The position numbers and the translations under genes were made by a program. The notes beneath the pieces were generated by a model. That model was not told the origin of the DNA, did no database searches, and saw only the letters and a list, made by a program, of their open reading frames with translations. Positions 1 to 8,200 of a stretch of DNA of 64,000 bases are shown piece by piece. Every line of letters begins with the position of its first letter. Position 1 is the first letter of the stretch. This DNA comes from Oligoflexus tunisiensis (lineage in GTDB: Bacteria > Bdellovibrionota_B > Oligoflexia > Oligoflexales > Oligoflexaceae), in NCBI RefSeq assembly GCF_001748245.1, contig NZ_BDFO01000001.1, positions 5,905,859 through 5,969,858 of the forward strand. The letters run 5' to 3'.

Positions 1-16
1 GAATAAGGAGGCGCCC

Positions 17-466
17 ATGTCACGTTATGATCGCCGGGATATTATGATGGAACTCATCGAATTGTCGCGGGATATAAAAGCGGAGATCATGCAGCAGCTG
101 AATTATTACCGAGCCAGCGTCTACAAAAGCGAAACCGCGGCCATGGTCGAAGGCAAGATCGAACAGCTGCAGCTCGTGGCCGACCTCCTGGGTGACGATG
201 AACTCCAGGACGCCTTCCGCGATTATGAGGCCATGAAACGCGGTGGCCTCACGATGGCCACTCCAGGTGAATGCCTGCTGAGCCTGCGCACCATGAATCT
301 TATGCAAGCCACAGATCGCATCTTTGCTGATCTTATCAATCGCCACCCCGAACAGAGTCCACAGGACACCCTGCAATTCTCGCGGAATATCCAAAGACAT
401 CGGCGTCAACTTCTTTCATTATGCCGACAGGGTTCGCGTCAGTGGGCATTTTTTAGTACACTCTAG
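17..466 (+). CDS. Hypothetical protein, helical, 149 aa
   Basis: I do not recognise the family. The ATG is preceded by an excellent ribosome binding site (AAGGAGG at 6-12), which supports translation. The protein looks soluble and mostly helical: it has no signal peptide or membrane segment, and residues 1-70 are rich in Glu, Gln and Leu as in coiled or bundled helices. The C-terminal 25 residues are Arg/Gln-rich. Only 41 bases separate it from the membrane metallopeptidase downstream, so the two may be cotranscribed. An overlapping minus-strand frame is judged a shadow because it has no good start site. Confidence 0.65.
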   Translation: MSRYDRRDIMMELIELSRDIKAEIMQQLNYYRASVYKSETAAMVEGKIEQLQLVADLLGDDELQDAFRDYEAMKRGGLTMATPGECLLSLRTMNLMQATDRIFADLINRHPEQSPQDTLQFSRNIQRHRRQLLSLCRQGSRQWAFFSTL

Positions 467-507
467 GTTCTGCTCGTTCTCACGCGGAAACCAACGAGGC
501 AAAACCT

Positions 508-2706
508 TTGATCAAGTATATTTTGATCCCCATAGTGGCGGCTCTTTGGCCGTTGTTACTGCCTATGGGGCGCAACTTCGAATATGAATATGCGACACTC
601 AACGCTTATGCCTGTTTGCTTCTGATTCCATTCGCCGCCTGGATCCATCCTGCCTTTCTCTCCATGCCCAGGCGCCTTCTGTATATGCTCGCTGGTATCG
701 CCGGCAACCTCGTACCGGCGCTCGTGGTCTTTGGCTGGAATATGTGCCCCTGTGCCAGCGGTGAATTCTTCACGTTTTGGTGGCTGCAGACTCTTCCCCA
801 TCTTTGTCTTGGCTTTGCCGTGGCCACCTGGGTGGAACATGCGCGGCGTCAGGGCCTATCGCGCATGCAACTCGCGTTGATCTGTGGCTTTGTTCTCTTC
901 ATCAGCTGTCTCGCCCTGGCGACGCAGGTCTGGTGGGAACCCCAGAAACGCGCCACCCATATTTTTGCCGGCTTTCTGCACGGCGCAATTTACGACAGCT
1001 GGATTCCATTGGATGCCGGCATCGTGTGGATGCGCATGAGCCATATCTGTCTTGCCCTCGCTCTGCTCACCAGTGTGATTCTGGAGCGCAAACACCAGCG
1101 TTGGCCGGTGGTCGTGCTCTGTCTTGCCGCCTGGTTTGTCTGCCACTGGCAGGGACGCCAGAGCCCGAGCCAGGCGCATGGACTGGCCGCCTTGATGGAA
1201 AGCATGCCTGACCGCCGTCTCGGTCCGGGATTTACTCTGCATTATCGCGATCGACCTTTGGATGGTGCGTTTCAACGGCGACTGGAAAACATCTATCAGT
1301 CTGCCCGTTTTCACAGCCAGGATCTGATGCGAATTCTGGCCGTTTCCCATCCGGATGTTCATATTTTTGTGTATCCGAGCCGGGAGACCAAAAAACTCTG
1401 GTTTGGTGGTGATGGCACGGACATTACCGATGTGGTTACGCCTTCCATTCACATCACCATCGATGGCTGGCCGCATTCCACGCTGCGTCATGAGCTGGTG
1501 CATGCGATCGCTTCACGCTTTGCCGATCATGGTTTGGGTTTTCATCCGAACATGGCGTTCACGGAAGGCCTGGCCGTGGCGCTGGCGCCGCGCGATGATG
1601 GTCTGAGTCTGCACGATGGAGCGGCGGATATCATTCAAAATCGCCGCGTGGCGCAGATCGAGCAGCTTTTTTCGCCGATGTTTTGGAGTGAATCCGGCAG
1701 CCGGGCTTATACCGTGGCGGGTTCGCTGATTCTTTATCTCCTGGATCATGGCGGCCTATCCAAGGTGAAGGCGCTCTATGCCGGATCCAGCTGGGAGGAA
1801 GCCTTTGGCCAGCCGGCGGAACGCATCATCGGCGCCTGGCAGAGCTGGCTCCGCAAGCATTATATGGTGGAAGGTCCGGCGCTGCAGGCGGAATCACTCT
1901 ATCGTTATCCCGGAATCCTGCGGGATGCCTGCCCGCATAGCAAGGCGATGCTGACCAAGACCGAGGGATTTTTGCTCAAACAAAGGCAGCCCGACGGATG
2001 GATACCGGCCCAGGATTACTGGCCCTGGCGCGTGGCCCTGGACCAGGATCCCACGGCCCGCCTTCTGGTTCTGCAGCAGCGTTTTCGGGCCATGGCACAA
2101 GGCAAGGATGATCCTGACTTTGATCGCGACCTTAAGGCCATGAATCCCAATCCGCCGCGTATCCTCGAACATGTCGAGGCCTTTCTTCTGGCCACGGATC
2201 GACGGATTCAACTTGGGGAAAGGGCGGACGCGCGGGAGGATCTGCGGGAATATATCACCCTTGTGCAGGAGCTACACATCGGCGATGGCCTGCTCCGGCA
2301 GCTCTGGGTACGCTGGCTTCTCCTCCGTGACGTTCCGGAAGGCCGGGGCCAGCCCTGGCTGCGTCTGCTCGCAGGCATTGAAAGGCAGCTGCCCGAGGAA
2401 CTGGCGGCGGAGGCCAGCTGGGTCGAAACCTATCTCTTTCTCAGGAATACGCCGTCCACATCCCTGCCCGTCAAGCTTCTCGATCGCATGGCGGGTACGC
2501 ACCTTCCACAGGAACTGCCCATGACCTTTCGCCTGGAATGGTGGAAATTTTTAGGGGAGGCCTATCTGCTGAAGGGGGACCTGACAGCGGCAATTGGCAT
2601 GTATAATGAAGCTGCAAAGATCGCGCCGGAAGGCAGCCGCGACAGCCTGAAACTGATCGTCGAGGAGCTGGAATACCGAAAAGAACCTCAGGTCACAACG
2701 CACTGA
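508..2706 (+). CDS. Polytopic membrane protein with gluzincin (peptidase MA-like) domain and C-terminal helical repeats
   Basis: The first ~220 residues contain about six or seven hydrophobic segments. A soluble domain follows with the zinc-peptidase signature HELVH (about residue 330) and the downstream Glu ligand in FTEGLAVAL. This arrangement matches peptidase MA/M1-like gluzincins. Residues ~470-730 are helical and end in a TPR-like unit (LGEAYLLKGDLTAAIGMYNEA). It is therefore probably a membrane-anchored metallopeptidase with its catalytic part outside the membrane or in the periplasm; the substrate is unknown. The start is a TTG with GAGG nine bases upstream; no better in-frame start precedes the first membrane segment. 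Family placement is inferred from the motif only. Confidence 0.75.
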   Translation: MIKYILIPIVAALWPLLLPMGRNFEYEYATLNAYACLLLIPFAAWIHPAFLSMPRRLLYMLAGIAGNLVPALVVFGWNMCPCASGEFFTFWWLQTLPHLCLGFAVATWVEHARRQGLSRMQLALICGFVLFISCLALATQVWWEPQKRATHIFAGFLHGAIYDSWIPLDAGIVWMRMSHICLALALLTSVILERKHQRWPVVVLCLAAWFVCHWQGRQSPSQAHGLAALMESMPDRRLGPGFTLHYRDRPLDGAFQRRLENIYQSARFHSQDLMRILAVSHPDVHIFVYPSRETKKLWFGGDGTDITDVVTPSIHITIDGWPHSTLRHELVHAIASRFADHGLGFHPNMAFTEGLAVALAPRDDGLSLHDGAADIIQNRRVAQIEQLFSPMFWSESGSRAYTVAGSLILYLLDHGGLSKVKALYAGSSWEEAFGQPAERIIGAWQSWLRKHYMVEGPALQAESLYRYPGILRDACPHSKAMLTKTEGFLLKQRQPDGWIPAQDYWPWRVALDQDPTARLLVLQQRFRAMAQGKDDPDFDRDLKAMNPNPPRILEHVEAFLLATDRRIQLGERADAREDLREYITLVQELHIGDGLLRQLWVRWLLLRDVPEGRGQPWLRLLAGIERQLPEELAAEASWVETYLFLRNTPSTSLPVKLLDRMAGTHLPQELPMTFRLEWWKFLGEAYLLKGDLTAAIGMYNEAAKIAPEGSRDSLKLIVEELEYRKEPQVTTH

Positions 2707-2724
2707 GGCTCCCTGGTTTGGCTT

Positions 2725-3120
2725 TTACTCTTTGACCGGTTTCATGCCACGAATATTCGAAGCATCATAGTTGTATGTGCGGGGCAGGTTTTTCGCCTGA
2801 CGGATCAGGTAGGCCTGCTGATTCCGCAGATACTGGACGATCTTCTGGTTCTGCGGATCGACCTTCAATTTGTCGATATTTTGCTGGATGTCGTTGATTT
2901 TCTCGACATCGTCCTCTTTTGTGTAGATCTGATCGAGGATGCCGTTGAACTTGTTCTTCTCATCCTCGTTAAGGCCGGTGGTATTGGTATAACGATGATA
3001 CTTGTTGAGGGCCATGGGTTCCGTGTCAATGACCACGGTACCGTCCTCTTTCTTTTCCGTCACCACACCCGGATTGGTGTAGATCCCTGCTTTCGAAATA
3101 AGATCACCGATATGTGGCAT
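2725..3120 (-). CDS. Hypothetical small protein, paralogue of the upstream gene
   Basis: This 131-residue protein has no recognised family. I chose the ATG at 3120 because AAAGGGG lies just upstream; an in-frame TTG 18 bases earlier has no such site. It aligns along its length with the neighbouring 123-residue protein at 3142-3513. Shared features are an N-terminal GD...PGV stretch, a GL.(E/Q)(D/E)E..(K/E)F segment near residue 57, a charged helical middle and a DP(Q/K)....YL motif. No signal peptide or membrane segment is seen, so it is likely cytoplasmic. The gene lies 21 bases after its paralogue in the same direction, so the two are probably cotranscribed. Confidence 0.7.
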   Translation of the reverse strand: MPHIGDLISKAGIYTNPGVVTEKKEDGTVVIDTEPMALNKYHRYTNTTGLNEDEKNKFNGILDQIYTKEDDVEKINDIQQNIDKLKVDPQNQKIVQYLRNQQAYLIRQAKNLPRTYNYDASNIRGMKPVKE

Positions 3121-3141
3121 GAAAATCCCCTTTCCCAAACC

Positions 3142-3513
3142 TTAGAGTTTCGTTTCATCGATCTTAAAAATCCTCGGGCTGAGGCCTTCGGAATTCATGA
3201 TATGAGACATTTCCCCTTCCAGATAGCGGCTAAGCACCTGCTTTTTGGGGTCCGTGCGCAGCTGTTCGACCGCGTCTTGCAAGAGGGCTACCCGTTCCCG
3301 AGGGTCCTTTTTCTCGCGCACTTCGCTGATGATGGTTTCGAACTCACCGCGCTCCTGGGGACTCAAGCCATTGATATAGCCAAAGTTCCTGGCCCTATCA
3401 AAGTTCGGTCCTTCCTTTTCCACGATCAGTTGCTCGGTCTTGGGATCCCGCGCAACGATAACGCCGGGATAACCATCCCGGTTGAAGTAGTTGTCGCCCA
3501 CTTTGAATCCCAT
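3142..3513 (-). CDS. Hypothetical small protein, first of a tandem paralogous pair
   Basis: The protein has 123 residues and no recognised family. An ideal AGGAGGT ribosome binding site lies four bases before the ATG. The N-terminal ~45 residues look like a small beta-rich module (GDNYFNRDGYPGVIVARD). The rest is charged and helical and ends in RYLEGEMSHIM. It shares the order of motifs with the next gene downstream, so a local duplication followed by strong divergence is the simplest reading. No export signal is visible. The function is unknown. Confidence 0.72.
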   Translation of the reverse strand: MGFKVGDNYFNRDGYPGVIVARDPKTEQLIVEKEGPNFDRARNFGYINGLSPQERGEFETIISEVREKKDPRERVALLQDAVEQLRTDPKKQVLSRYLEGEMSHIMNSEGLSPRIFKIDETKL

Positions 3514-3550
3514 GCTACCTCCTGACAGAGGGGCCTATCGAAAGAATACA

Positions 3551-3566
3551 AGTTTTTTTACCCCCC
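3551..3566. repeat. Adjacent T and C homopolymer tracts
   Basis: A run of T followed by A and a run of seven C lies in the 205-base gap between the paralogous pair and the next gene. Its place upstream of the minus-strand gene makes a promoter-proximal slippage effect possible, but nothing more can be said from one sequence. Confidence 0.4.
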
Positions 3567-3695
3567 CTCAACCGACTGAAAGGACTCAATTTTTCCCAGC
3601 TTTACCCGGTAAAAACTGCCTATAAATTTGGCTTATGCAATTTAAGAAAAGCAGACTAAGCGCCGATAGAGGAGAGAATCCAGGAGGTTGATGGT

Positions 3696-3740
3696 ATGCT
3701 GGACAATAAGGTGAGGCCATGGGACAGGTTATTGAATTAG
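3696..3740 (+). CDS. Possible 14-codon leader peptide
   Basis: A strong AGGAGG at 3682-3687 sits eight bases before an ATG that opens a frame for MLDNKVRPWDRLLN. This frame runs over the start of the gene at 3719 in another register and stops 19 bases inside it. Such an arrangement suits translational coupling. The longer gene has its own AAGGTGAGG site, so the leader could be fortuitous. An alternative eight-codon frame starts at 3691, but its spacing of three bases is poor. Confidence 0.3.
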   Translation: MLDNKVRPWDRLLN

Positions 3741-4084
3741 CAAAATTTCGCTCCGTGAAAAAGCGGTCCTACTTAAAAAAGTACGAGTCGCACATCCACA
3801 AATTTGTGAATCATTTTATCCATCGCAACATCCGCTGCAGCTTTGAATCCATCAGCCAACACTACATCGCAAGCAAGCAGGCCGAACAGGCCACGGCCTG
3901 GGATTACTATGATCTGCGGGATAGCCTGAAAGACGCCATCCATGAAGTCTTTGGCGAACAGATCTGGCTGGAATGCAATCGATTCTACTGGTTTGATTCC
4001 CGCTATATCAGCAAGGAAGACCTGGTGGAAAGCTGCATCAGCCAGATGATTTTGGGTGCGGACGTTTCAGCCCAGAAACGATGA
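3719..4084 (+). CDS. Hypothetical protein, 121 aa
   Basis: The family is not recognised. The sequence is rich in aromatic residues, His and Lys (for example YYDLRD and NRFYWFDSRYIS). It has no signal peptide or membrane segment, which fits a small cytoplasmic helical protein. The ATG is preceded by AAGGTGAGG. A stronger AGGAGG lies 32 bases upstream and seems to serve a short overlapping leader frame. The gene converges with the lipoprotein gene at 4094, with only nine bases between the stops and no terminator visible in that gap. Confidence 0.65.
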   Translation: MGQVIELAKFRSVKKRSYLKKYESHIHKFVNHFIHRNIRCSFESISQHYIASKQAEQATAWDYYDLRDSLKDAIHEVFGEQIWLECNRFYWFDSRYISKEDLVESCISQMILGADVSAQKR

Positions 4085-4093
4085 TCGATCGCT

Positions 4094-5131
4094 TTATTCG
4101 CAGACGCCTTCCAACGACGCGAACTCATTCAGTTCCCGATACGATTCAATCCTTTGACCGCCAAATTTATCATTGTACTTAAAGAAATAGCGCGATTCCG
4201 CAGGAATGCCGGCATTTTCATAAGCCTCTGCATCGCTCGCGGTATTGCCAAAGACATAGGCTATTTCAAAGCCCTTATCAGTGAGGCGCTGCAAGGCCTC
4301 CGATTTATATTCCACGGCCTTGTCACCAAGCAGTCCCAAAAGTGGGGAAAGACTCGTTTCGACCCGCCCAACAGGGAAGGAGCGAACGTCCACGAATTCC
4401 CGGGTTCTTTGGACCGAAAGTTCCGGACGCGCGGTCAGGTACACCGGCCGATAGCCCTTGTTAACCAGACCTTTCAAAGCTTCCGCGGCTCCGTCATTGG
4501 CCTGCGGAATGGTGCCGGTAATGGTCGAGCCGAGTTCTGCCAGCTCTGCTGTGGTCAGGGTTCCATCGACATCACTGACAAAGAGCGGCACGCCTTCGGG
4601 GACGACTTCGACGAAGAGTTCCGTGGCGCTGTGATCGCCGGCGACGACCATGCGCACGCGATGGCGTCCGACACCTAGCTGTTTGTCCGCTGGTATTTCA
4701 AAGTAAAGGCGACCGCCATCATCGGGAATGCCTTCGATGGTTGTGCCACCGCCGTCTGTGGTCAGCGAGGTCCCTAATTTTTCCCAGCTGGTGCCGCAGC
4801 CCCGCAGAACATGGATATCAACCTCCTCGCCGATCAGGTTCCGGCGCGCGAGCAGACTCCCATAGTTGAATTTCCCGATGAGCCACTGCGTATCACCCTC
4901 GCGGAAGTACTGATCGTGCCCCCGGTGCCAGGCCTGGCCTGCGGGTTTTCTGCCGTTGAACGGACGTAACGCCCCAGGATCAGGGGCTTTGGCATCACAG
5001 GCCGGTATCGCCTGACAGTTATAAGCGCGGGTCGACTCGTCCTGCATCTGACTGGAATCGGAAGGCTGGCAGCCGCTGATGACCAGCGTGAGACCAAACG
5101 TGCAAAGCATGGAATGAGCGTGAATACGCAT
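4094..5131 (-). CDS. Lipoprotein with LNS2 (lipin/Ned1/Smp2, APP1-like) HAD phosphatase domain
   Basis: The first residues form a lipoprotein signal ending in the lipobox ISGC. I start at the ATG at 5131 because AAAGGAG precedes it. The C-terminal half carries HAD phosphatase motifs in the LNS2/APP1 style: DVDGTLT (motif I), YLTARPE (motif II), and FGNTASDAEAYENAGI (motif IV region). APP1/lipin relatives are phosphatidate phosphatases, so a membrane-lipid phosphatase in the periplasm is a reasonable guess. The middle part looks beta-rich and could be an adhesion or sensing module. It sits between unrelated genes and is likely transcribed alone. The substrate is not shown by the sequence. Confidence 0.8.
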   Translation of the reverse strand: MRIHAHSMLCTFGLTLVISGCQPSDSSQMQDESTRAYNCQAIPACDAKAPDPGALRPFNGRKPAGQAWHRGHDQYFREGDTQWLIGKFNYGSLLARRNLIGEEVDIHVLRGCGTSWEKLGTSLTTDGGGTTIEGIPDDGGRLYFEIPADKQLGVGRHRVRMVVAGDHSATELFVEVVPEGVPLFVSDVDGTLTTAELAELGSTITGTIPQANDGAAEALKGLVNKGYRPVYLTARPELSVQRTREFVDVRSFPVGRVETSLSPLLGLLGDKAVEYKSEALQRLTDKGFEIAYVFGNTASDAEAYENAGIPAESRYFFKYNDKFGGQRIESYRELNEFASLEGVCE

Positions 5132-5268
5132 GGGAACTCCTTTTGTAACCCTGAAGTCCTGGATTGAAGTGGGAGTACCATAGCGCAGACGCACAGAAAA
5201 AAAGAGGGAGTGGCCACTGAAGAAAATTCAATGTCTTGAATTGACGCTCGGGAAAAGGAGGGAGGGGA

Positions 5269-5287
5269 AGGGATCCAAAGGATCCCT
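5269..5287 (-). terminator. Hairpin after rpoZ
   Basis: AGGGATCC and GGATCCCT form a perfect 8-bp stem with a three-base loop, 11 bases past the rpoZ stop. On the minus strand a pyrimidine-rich stretch follows rather than a clean T run, so termination is likely but not certain. Confidence 0.55.
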
Positions 5288-5297
5288 AAGAGGACGC

Positions 5298-5546
5298 TTA
5301 GGCCTGATCGCTGGCAGGAGCCATGGCTACCGGGGCCGCAGCACGAGCTTTCTCGCTTTCGGGTTGCACACTGACGACGAGACCTTCGGCGATCTCACGC
5401 AGAGCTGTGACAGCTTCCTTGTTCTTGGTTTTAACCAAAGGAGTTTTGCCTTCCATCAGCTGACGGGTCCGGTGTGAGGCCACCGCGACCAGTGCAAAGC
5501 GGTTTTCGATGTACTGGAGGCAGTCTTCTATGGAAACGCGGGCCAT
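5298..5546 (-). CDS. rpoZ: DNA-directed RNA polymerase omega subunit
   Basis: The protein has 82 residues, which is normal for omega. The N-terminus (MARVSIEDCLQYIENRF, then LVAVASHRTRQL) is the conserved part that wraps the C-terminal tail of the beta-prime subunit. NKEAVTALREIAEGLV is the second conserved segment, and the Ala-rich end is variable in the family. Omega aids assembly of RNA polymerase and helps bind ppGpp in many proteobacteria. The start at 5546 is fixed by AAGGAG just upstream; the longer frame lacks such a site. It is followed by a hairpin, so it is probably monocistronic. Confidence 0.93.
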   Translation of the reverse strand: MARVSIEDCLQYIENRFALVAVASHRTRQLMEGKTPLVKTKNKEAVTALREIAEGLVVSVQPESEKARAAAPVAMAPASDQA

Positions 5547-5669
5547 GTACCACTCCTTGGAAATAAAGAAAGGACGAAAGGCTATTATAAACAATCAGCT
5601 GAGTCAATCAAGTTGTGTCTGCCGCTTCTGCAAGTTTTTTAGGCACAACCAGGTCAAATGTGCCCAGCT

Positions 5670-5698
5670 TAGCGCGTGGACGGCCTCTTTGGTATAAT
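5670..5698 (+). promoter_or_regulatory. Sigma-70-type promoter for the TPR/barrel gene
   Basis: A perfect TATAAT lies at 5693-5698, 39 bases before the ATG at 5737. The -35 region (around 5670-5675) is a poor match, so the promoter may need an activator or rely on the -10 element. Confidence 0.5.
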
Positions 5699-5736
5699 GA
5701 AGCGAGACAGACGTACGCACCATGTAAAGAGGCTTG

Positions 5737-7395
5737 ATGAAAGCGCTGATCCGGACCGCTGGTCTTGTGACCGCACTCTGGGGGATCTCCATCCCTTTGG
5801 CAGGGTTTGGCATCAGTTCGTCCCTTTGGGCGGCGCCAGCCAAGCCTGCCGCCAAAACTCCGGCCAAGAGCGCCGTTCTGCAAAGGCTTTTCCGCCGCGG
5901 CATGGATGCCTATGAAGCCAAATCCTACGATGATGCGGTTGACCTTTTCTCCCAGCTTCTGCAAAAGCAGCCGGACTATGTTCCCGCCAAAATTCAGCTG
6001 GCCCGCGCCCTTTATCAGCTCAAGCGCTTCACCGAATGCTATAAACTCTTTCAGCAGGTCGAGGATATCAGCATTCTGGAACCGGATCCAAGCTATGAAT
6101 ATGGTCAGTCCGCGTTTCGCTCCGATGATTTTCCCAATGCCTTGAAAGCCTTTCGCAATGTGCCGAACGGTCATCCGCTCTTCGATCTTGCCGGCTATTA
6201 CGGAGGTATCGCGGCCTTCAAGCAGGGCGAGTATCAGCTGGCGATCGATCTGTTTGAGCAGGCGGTGGTACTGCCTTCCAAACTGCTGAAATCGCAGAGG
6301 CTCTATCAAAAGGAAGCGGAACGTCTGCTCATTCAGCAGCAAAAGCAGGAGCTGCAAAATTCCGTGCCGCCGGCGGCCAACCGACCCAATGCCACTGCTC
6401 CGGCCGCACCTGTGGAACCACCGAAACCCTTTCGTTACCTGACCGCAAGGCGTCAGGTGCAATTGATTCCACGCGCCACCATGCAGTCGCACCAGACAGC
6501 GAACAACCAGACCAAGGATCATGAGATCAAAGCCGGCGCGCTCAAACTGAGCGCCGGACTGGAACGCAACGAGGCCACGCAGAAGGCCCCCCACTGGATA
6601 TTCCAGGTTGATATTACCGCACAAAGCTTCGAAGGCGCCGGCGCCGAGGTGCTGGCCCTGCCCGATGCCCGCACGGAACAGGAACGCTTTCTTCTGCAGA
6701 AGAATGGGGCGCGCTCCCTTTTCGGTTTTGGGGCCGAGGCTGCTGTGGAATGGTCGATCGCGACCGGCACGAGCCTGGGTCTGAACATCGGCGGCCGCGG
6801 TCTCGTGCCGGGTGGCACGGAAGAACCCAAGGGCGCGGGCATTCCGCAGGTCGGCATTTTCCTCGCGCAAAAGAACAACAATCTGGCCACCGTTCTGAAA
6901 AATGATTTTTATGGGTATGTCTTCGATGGCAACTTTCTGTTTTCAAATGCCAGACAGATCGGCCGCATCGAGTACGTGACGACGAATTTCGTTCGCTTTG
7001 GTCTGCAGGGCGAACTTTCGGAATATGCCTACAATGTGGATCGCGTGAATGGCCCTGACTGGCAGGGACGCATCCTCTCCGAAATCGGTTATGGCCAGGA
7101 CCAGGGTTTCCGAACTTCGCTCGGCGCCTTCTTTGAAGTCACGGAAGGCCAAAGGTTTCACGACCTCGGCGAGGTCACCGTGATCGAGTTCGACTCCACC
7201 TCATTCGGTGCGCGCCTGCGCATGGACTTCAGTGTGACAAAGGCCATTGATCTCGGCTTTGAGGCCTGGGCCATGGATCGCAGCATGAGCGGACTGAGCC
7301 CCAATAATGAAAATACCAGGGCAGCCCAGCGCGATGTCTTCCCAACTGTCATTTCGAATTTTTCACTCCATATCAATATCCACACAGGTTTCTAA
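5737..7395 (+). CDS. Exported TPR protein with C-terminal beta-barrel-like domain
   Basis: A signal peptide (residues 1-34, ending near LWAAPA) is followed by TPR units at about 45-200, including AYEAKSYDDAVDLFSQLL and FKQGEYQLAIDLFEQAV. A Gln/Pro-rich linker follows. The last ~320 residues alternate polar and hydrophobic residues as in outer-membrane strands and end in Phe, the usual BAM-recognition end. The likely form is an outer-membrane protein with a periplasmic TPR arm. I prefer the ATG at 5737 to the TTG just before it because AAGAGG is well spaced. The function is unknown; similar layouts occur in surface-assembly and secretion proteins. It probably leads the operon running to the rhodanese gene. 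Confidence 0.75.
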   Translation: MKALIRTAGLVTALWGISIPLAGFGISSSLWAAPAKPAAKTPAKSAVLQRLFRRGMDAYEAKSYDDAVDLFSQLLQKQPDYVPAKIQLARALYQLKRFTECYKLFQQVEDISILEPDPSYEYGQSAFRSDDFPNALKAFRNVPNGHPLFDLAGYYGGIAAFKQGEYQLAIDLFEQAVVLPSKLLKSQRLYQKEAERLLIQQQKQELQNSVPPAANRPNATAPAAPVEPPKPFRYLTARRQVQLIPRATMQSHQTANNQTKDHEIKAGALKLSAGLERNEATQKAPHWIFQVDITAQSFEGAGAEVLALPDARTEQERFLLQKNGARSLFGFGAEAAVEWSIATGTSLGLNIGGRGLVPGGTEEPKGAGIPQVGIFLAQKNNNLATVLKNDFYGYVFDGNFLFSNARQIGRIEYVTTNFVRFGLQGELSEYAYNVDRVNGPDWQGRILSEIGYGQDQGFRTSLGAFFEVTEGQRFHDLGEVTVIEFDSTSFGARLRMDFSVTKAIDLGFEAWAMDRSMSGLSPNNENTRAAQRDVFPTVISNFSLHINIHTGF

Positions 7396-7411
7396 AAAAA
7401 GGAGGTGAAAC

Positions 7412-7891
7412 ATGGATCGTCAATGGGTCAAGATCCTTGCCCAAGCGAGCCTTGAGGATGGTGCGTGGAAACTCGGCAATCCGGCGGCAGCCCATGAGCA
7501 CAGTCGTTCCACTCTGCAAAAAACGGTGACGCTGCTCTTCCAGAGCACCAAGGAAGCCGTCGCCATTTTCAATGACAACAGTCGGAAGGATAAAAAACTC
7601 AGTCTTTTTCCGGTTTATGCCAAAGGCCGGGAAACCATGGCTGGCTTCGTGCTGGTCCTGGGTCGCCTGCAGCTGCAGCTCATGCAAACTGACCTGAGTC
7701 TCGAGATCCATCTGTCGCGTCTGCAGGGTTTTCATCAGAGCAATGAGCTCCTGCATCGATTCGATCCCCACTGCGACCCCTTCGGAGGAATCTCCTGGAT
7801 CATGGATCAAAAATCTATTATGACAGAGGAAATGATTGTGAAACAGCTTCTCCACGACCTTTGCCGGGAAGCCTATACCAGCGAGTGGTAA
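7412..7891 (+). CDS. Hypothetical cytoplasmic protein, 159 aa
   Basis: The family is not recognised. A near-perfect Shine-Dalgarno AAAGGAGGTGA precedes the ATG, suggesting strong translation. The sequence is helical, with a His/Leu/Gln-rich middle and no export signal. It lies 16 bases after the barrel protein and three bases before the next small gene, inside a tightly packed run that ends with nnr, the carbonic-anhydrase-like gene and a rhodanese. A minus-strand frame across it has no ribosome site and is rejected. Confidence 0.65.
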   Translation: MDRQWVKILAQASLEDGAWKLGNPAAAHEHSRSTLQKTVTLLFQSTKEAVAIFNDNSRKDKKLSLFPVYAKGRETMAGFVLVLGRLQLQLMQTDLSLEIHLSRLQGFHQSNELLHRFDPHCDPFGGISWIMDQKSIMTEEMIVKQLLHDLCREAYTSEW

Positions 7892-7894
7892 TCC

Positions 7895-8197
7895 ATGCAG
7901 ATCCAGTTTTCCGAGAACGATCCCCAGGCAGTCATTCAGAAATTACAGGATGCCATGGGCGGTCGCCAGCTGGCCAAGATGGTCAATTTCGATATGAGCG
8001 GCAATGAAATGATCGTGACCATCTCCAAACTTGGCACTTCCACGCTGCATTTCAAATGCGATCAAACCCCCCAAGGTTGCCATTTCGCCCTGACCAAGGA
8101 AAAAATCGCCCTGGCGCATCGGCCTCTCAAGGGCGAAGTCACTGAAAAAATTGTCAAGGTCATCCAAAGAGCCGGTGGCCAGGTCAGCGGAAACTAA
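7895..8197 (+). CDS. Hypothetical protein, 100 aa, between two operon genes
   Basis: This small protein is not recognised. It appears to have an alpha/beta fold, with predicted strands such as EMIVTISKLGTSTLHFKC and a C-terminal helix (EVTEKIVKVIQRAG). It has no signal peptide. Its start is three bases after the previous stop and its end three bases before the GTG of nnr, so translation is probably coupled across all three. Confidence 0.65.
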   Translation: MQIQFSENDPQAVIQKLQDAMGGRQLAKMVNFDMSGNEMIVTISKLGTSTLHFKCDQTPQGCHFALTKEKIALAHRPLKGEVTEKIVKVIQRAGGQVSGN

Positions 8198-8200
8198 GCC

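Noticed and set aside
5195..5297. Small gene between the lipoprotein and rpoZ
   Set aside because: The gap holds only the rpoZ hairpin and the upstream region of the lipoprotein; no frame has a ribosome site.
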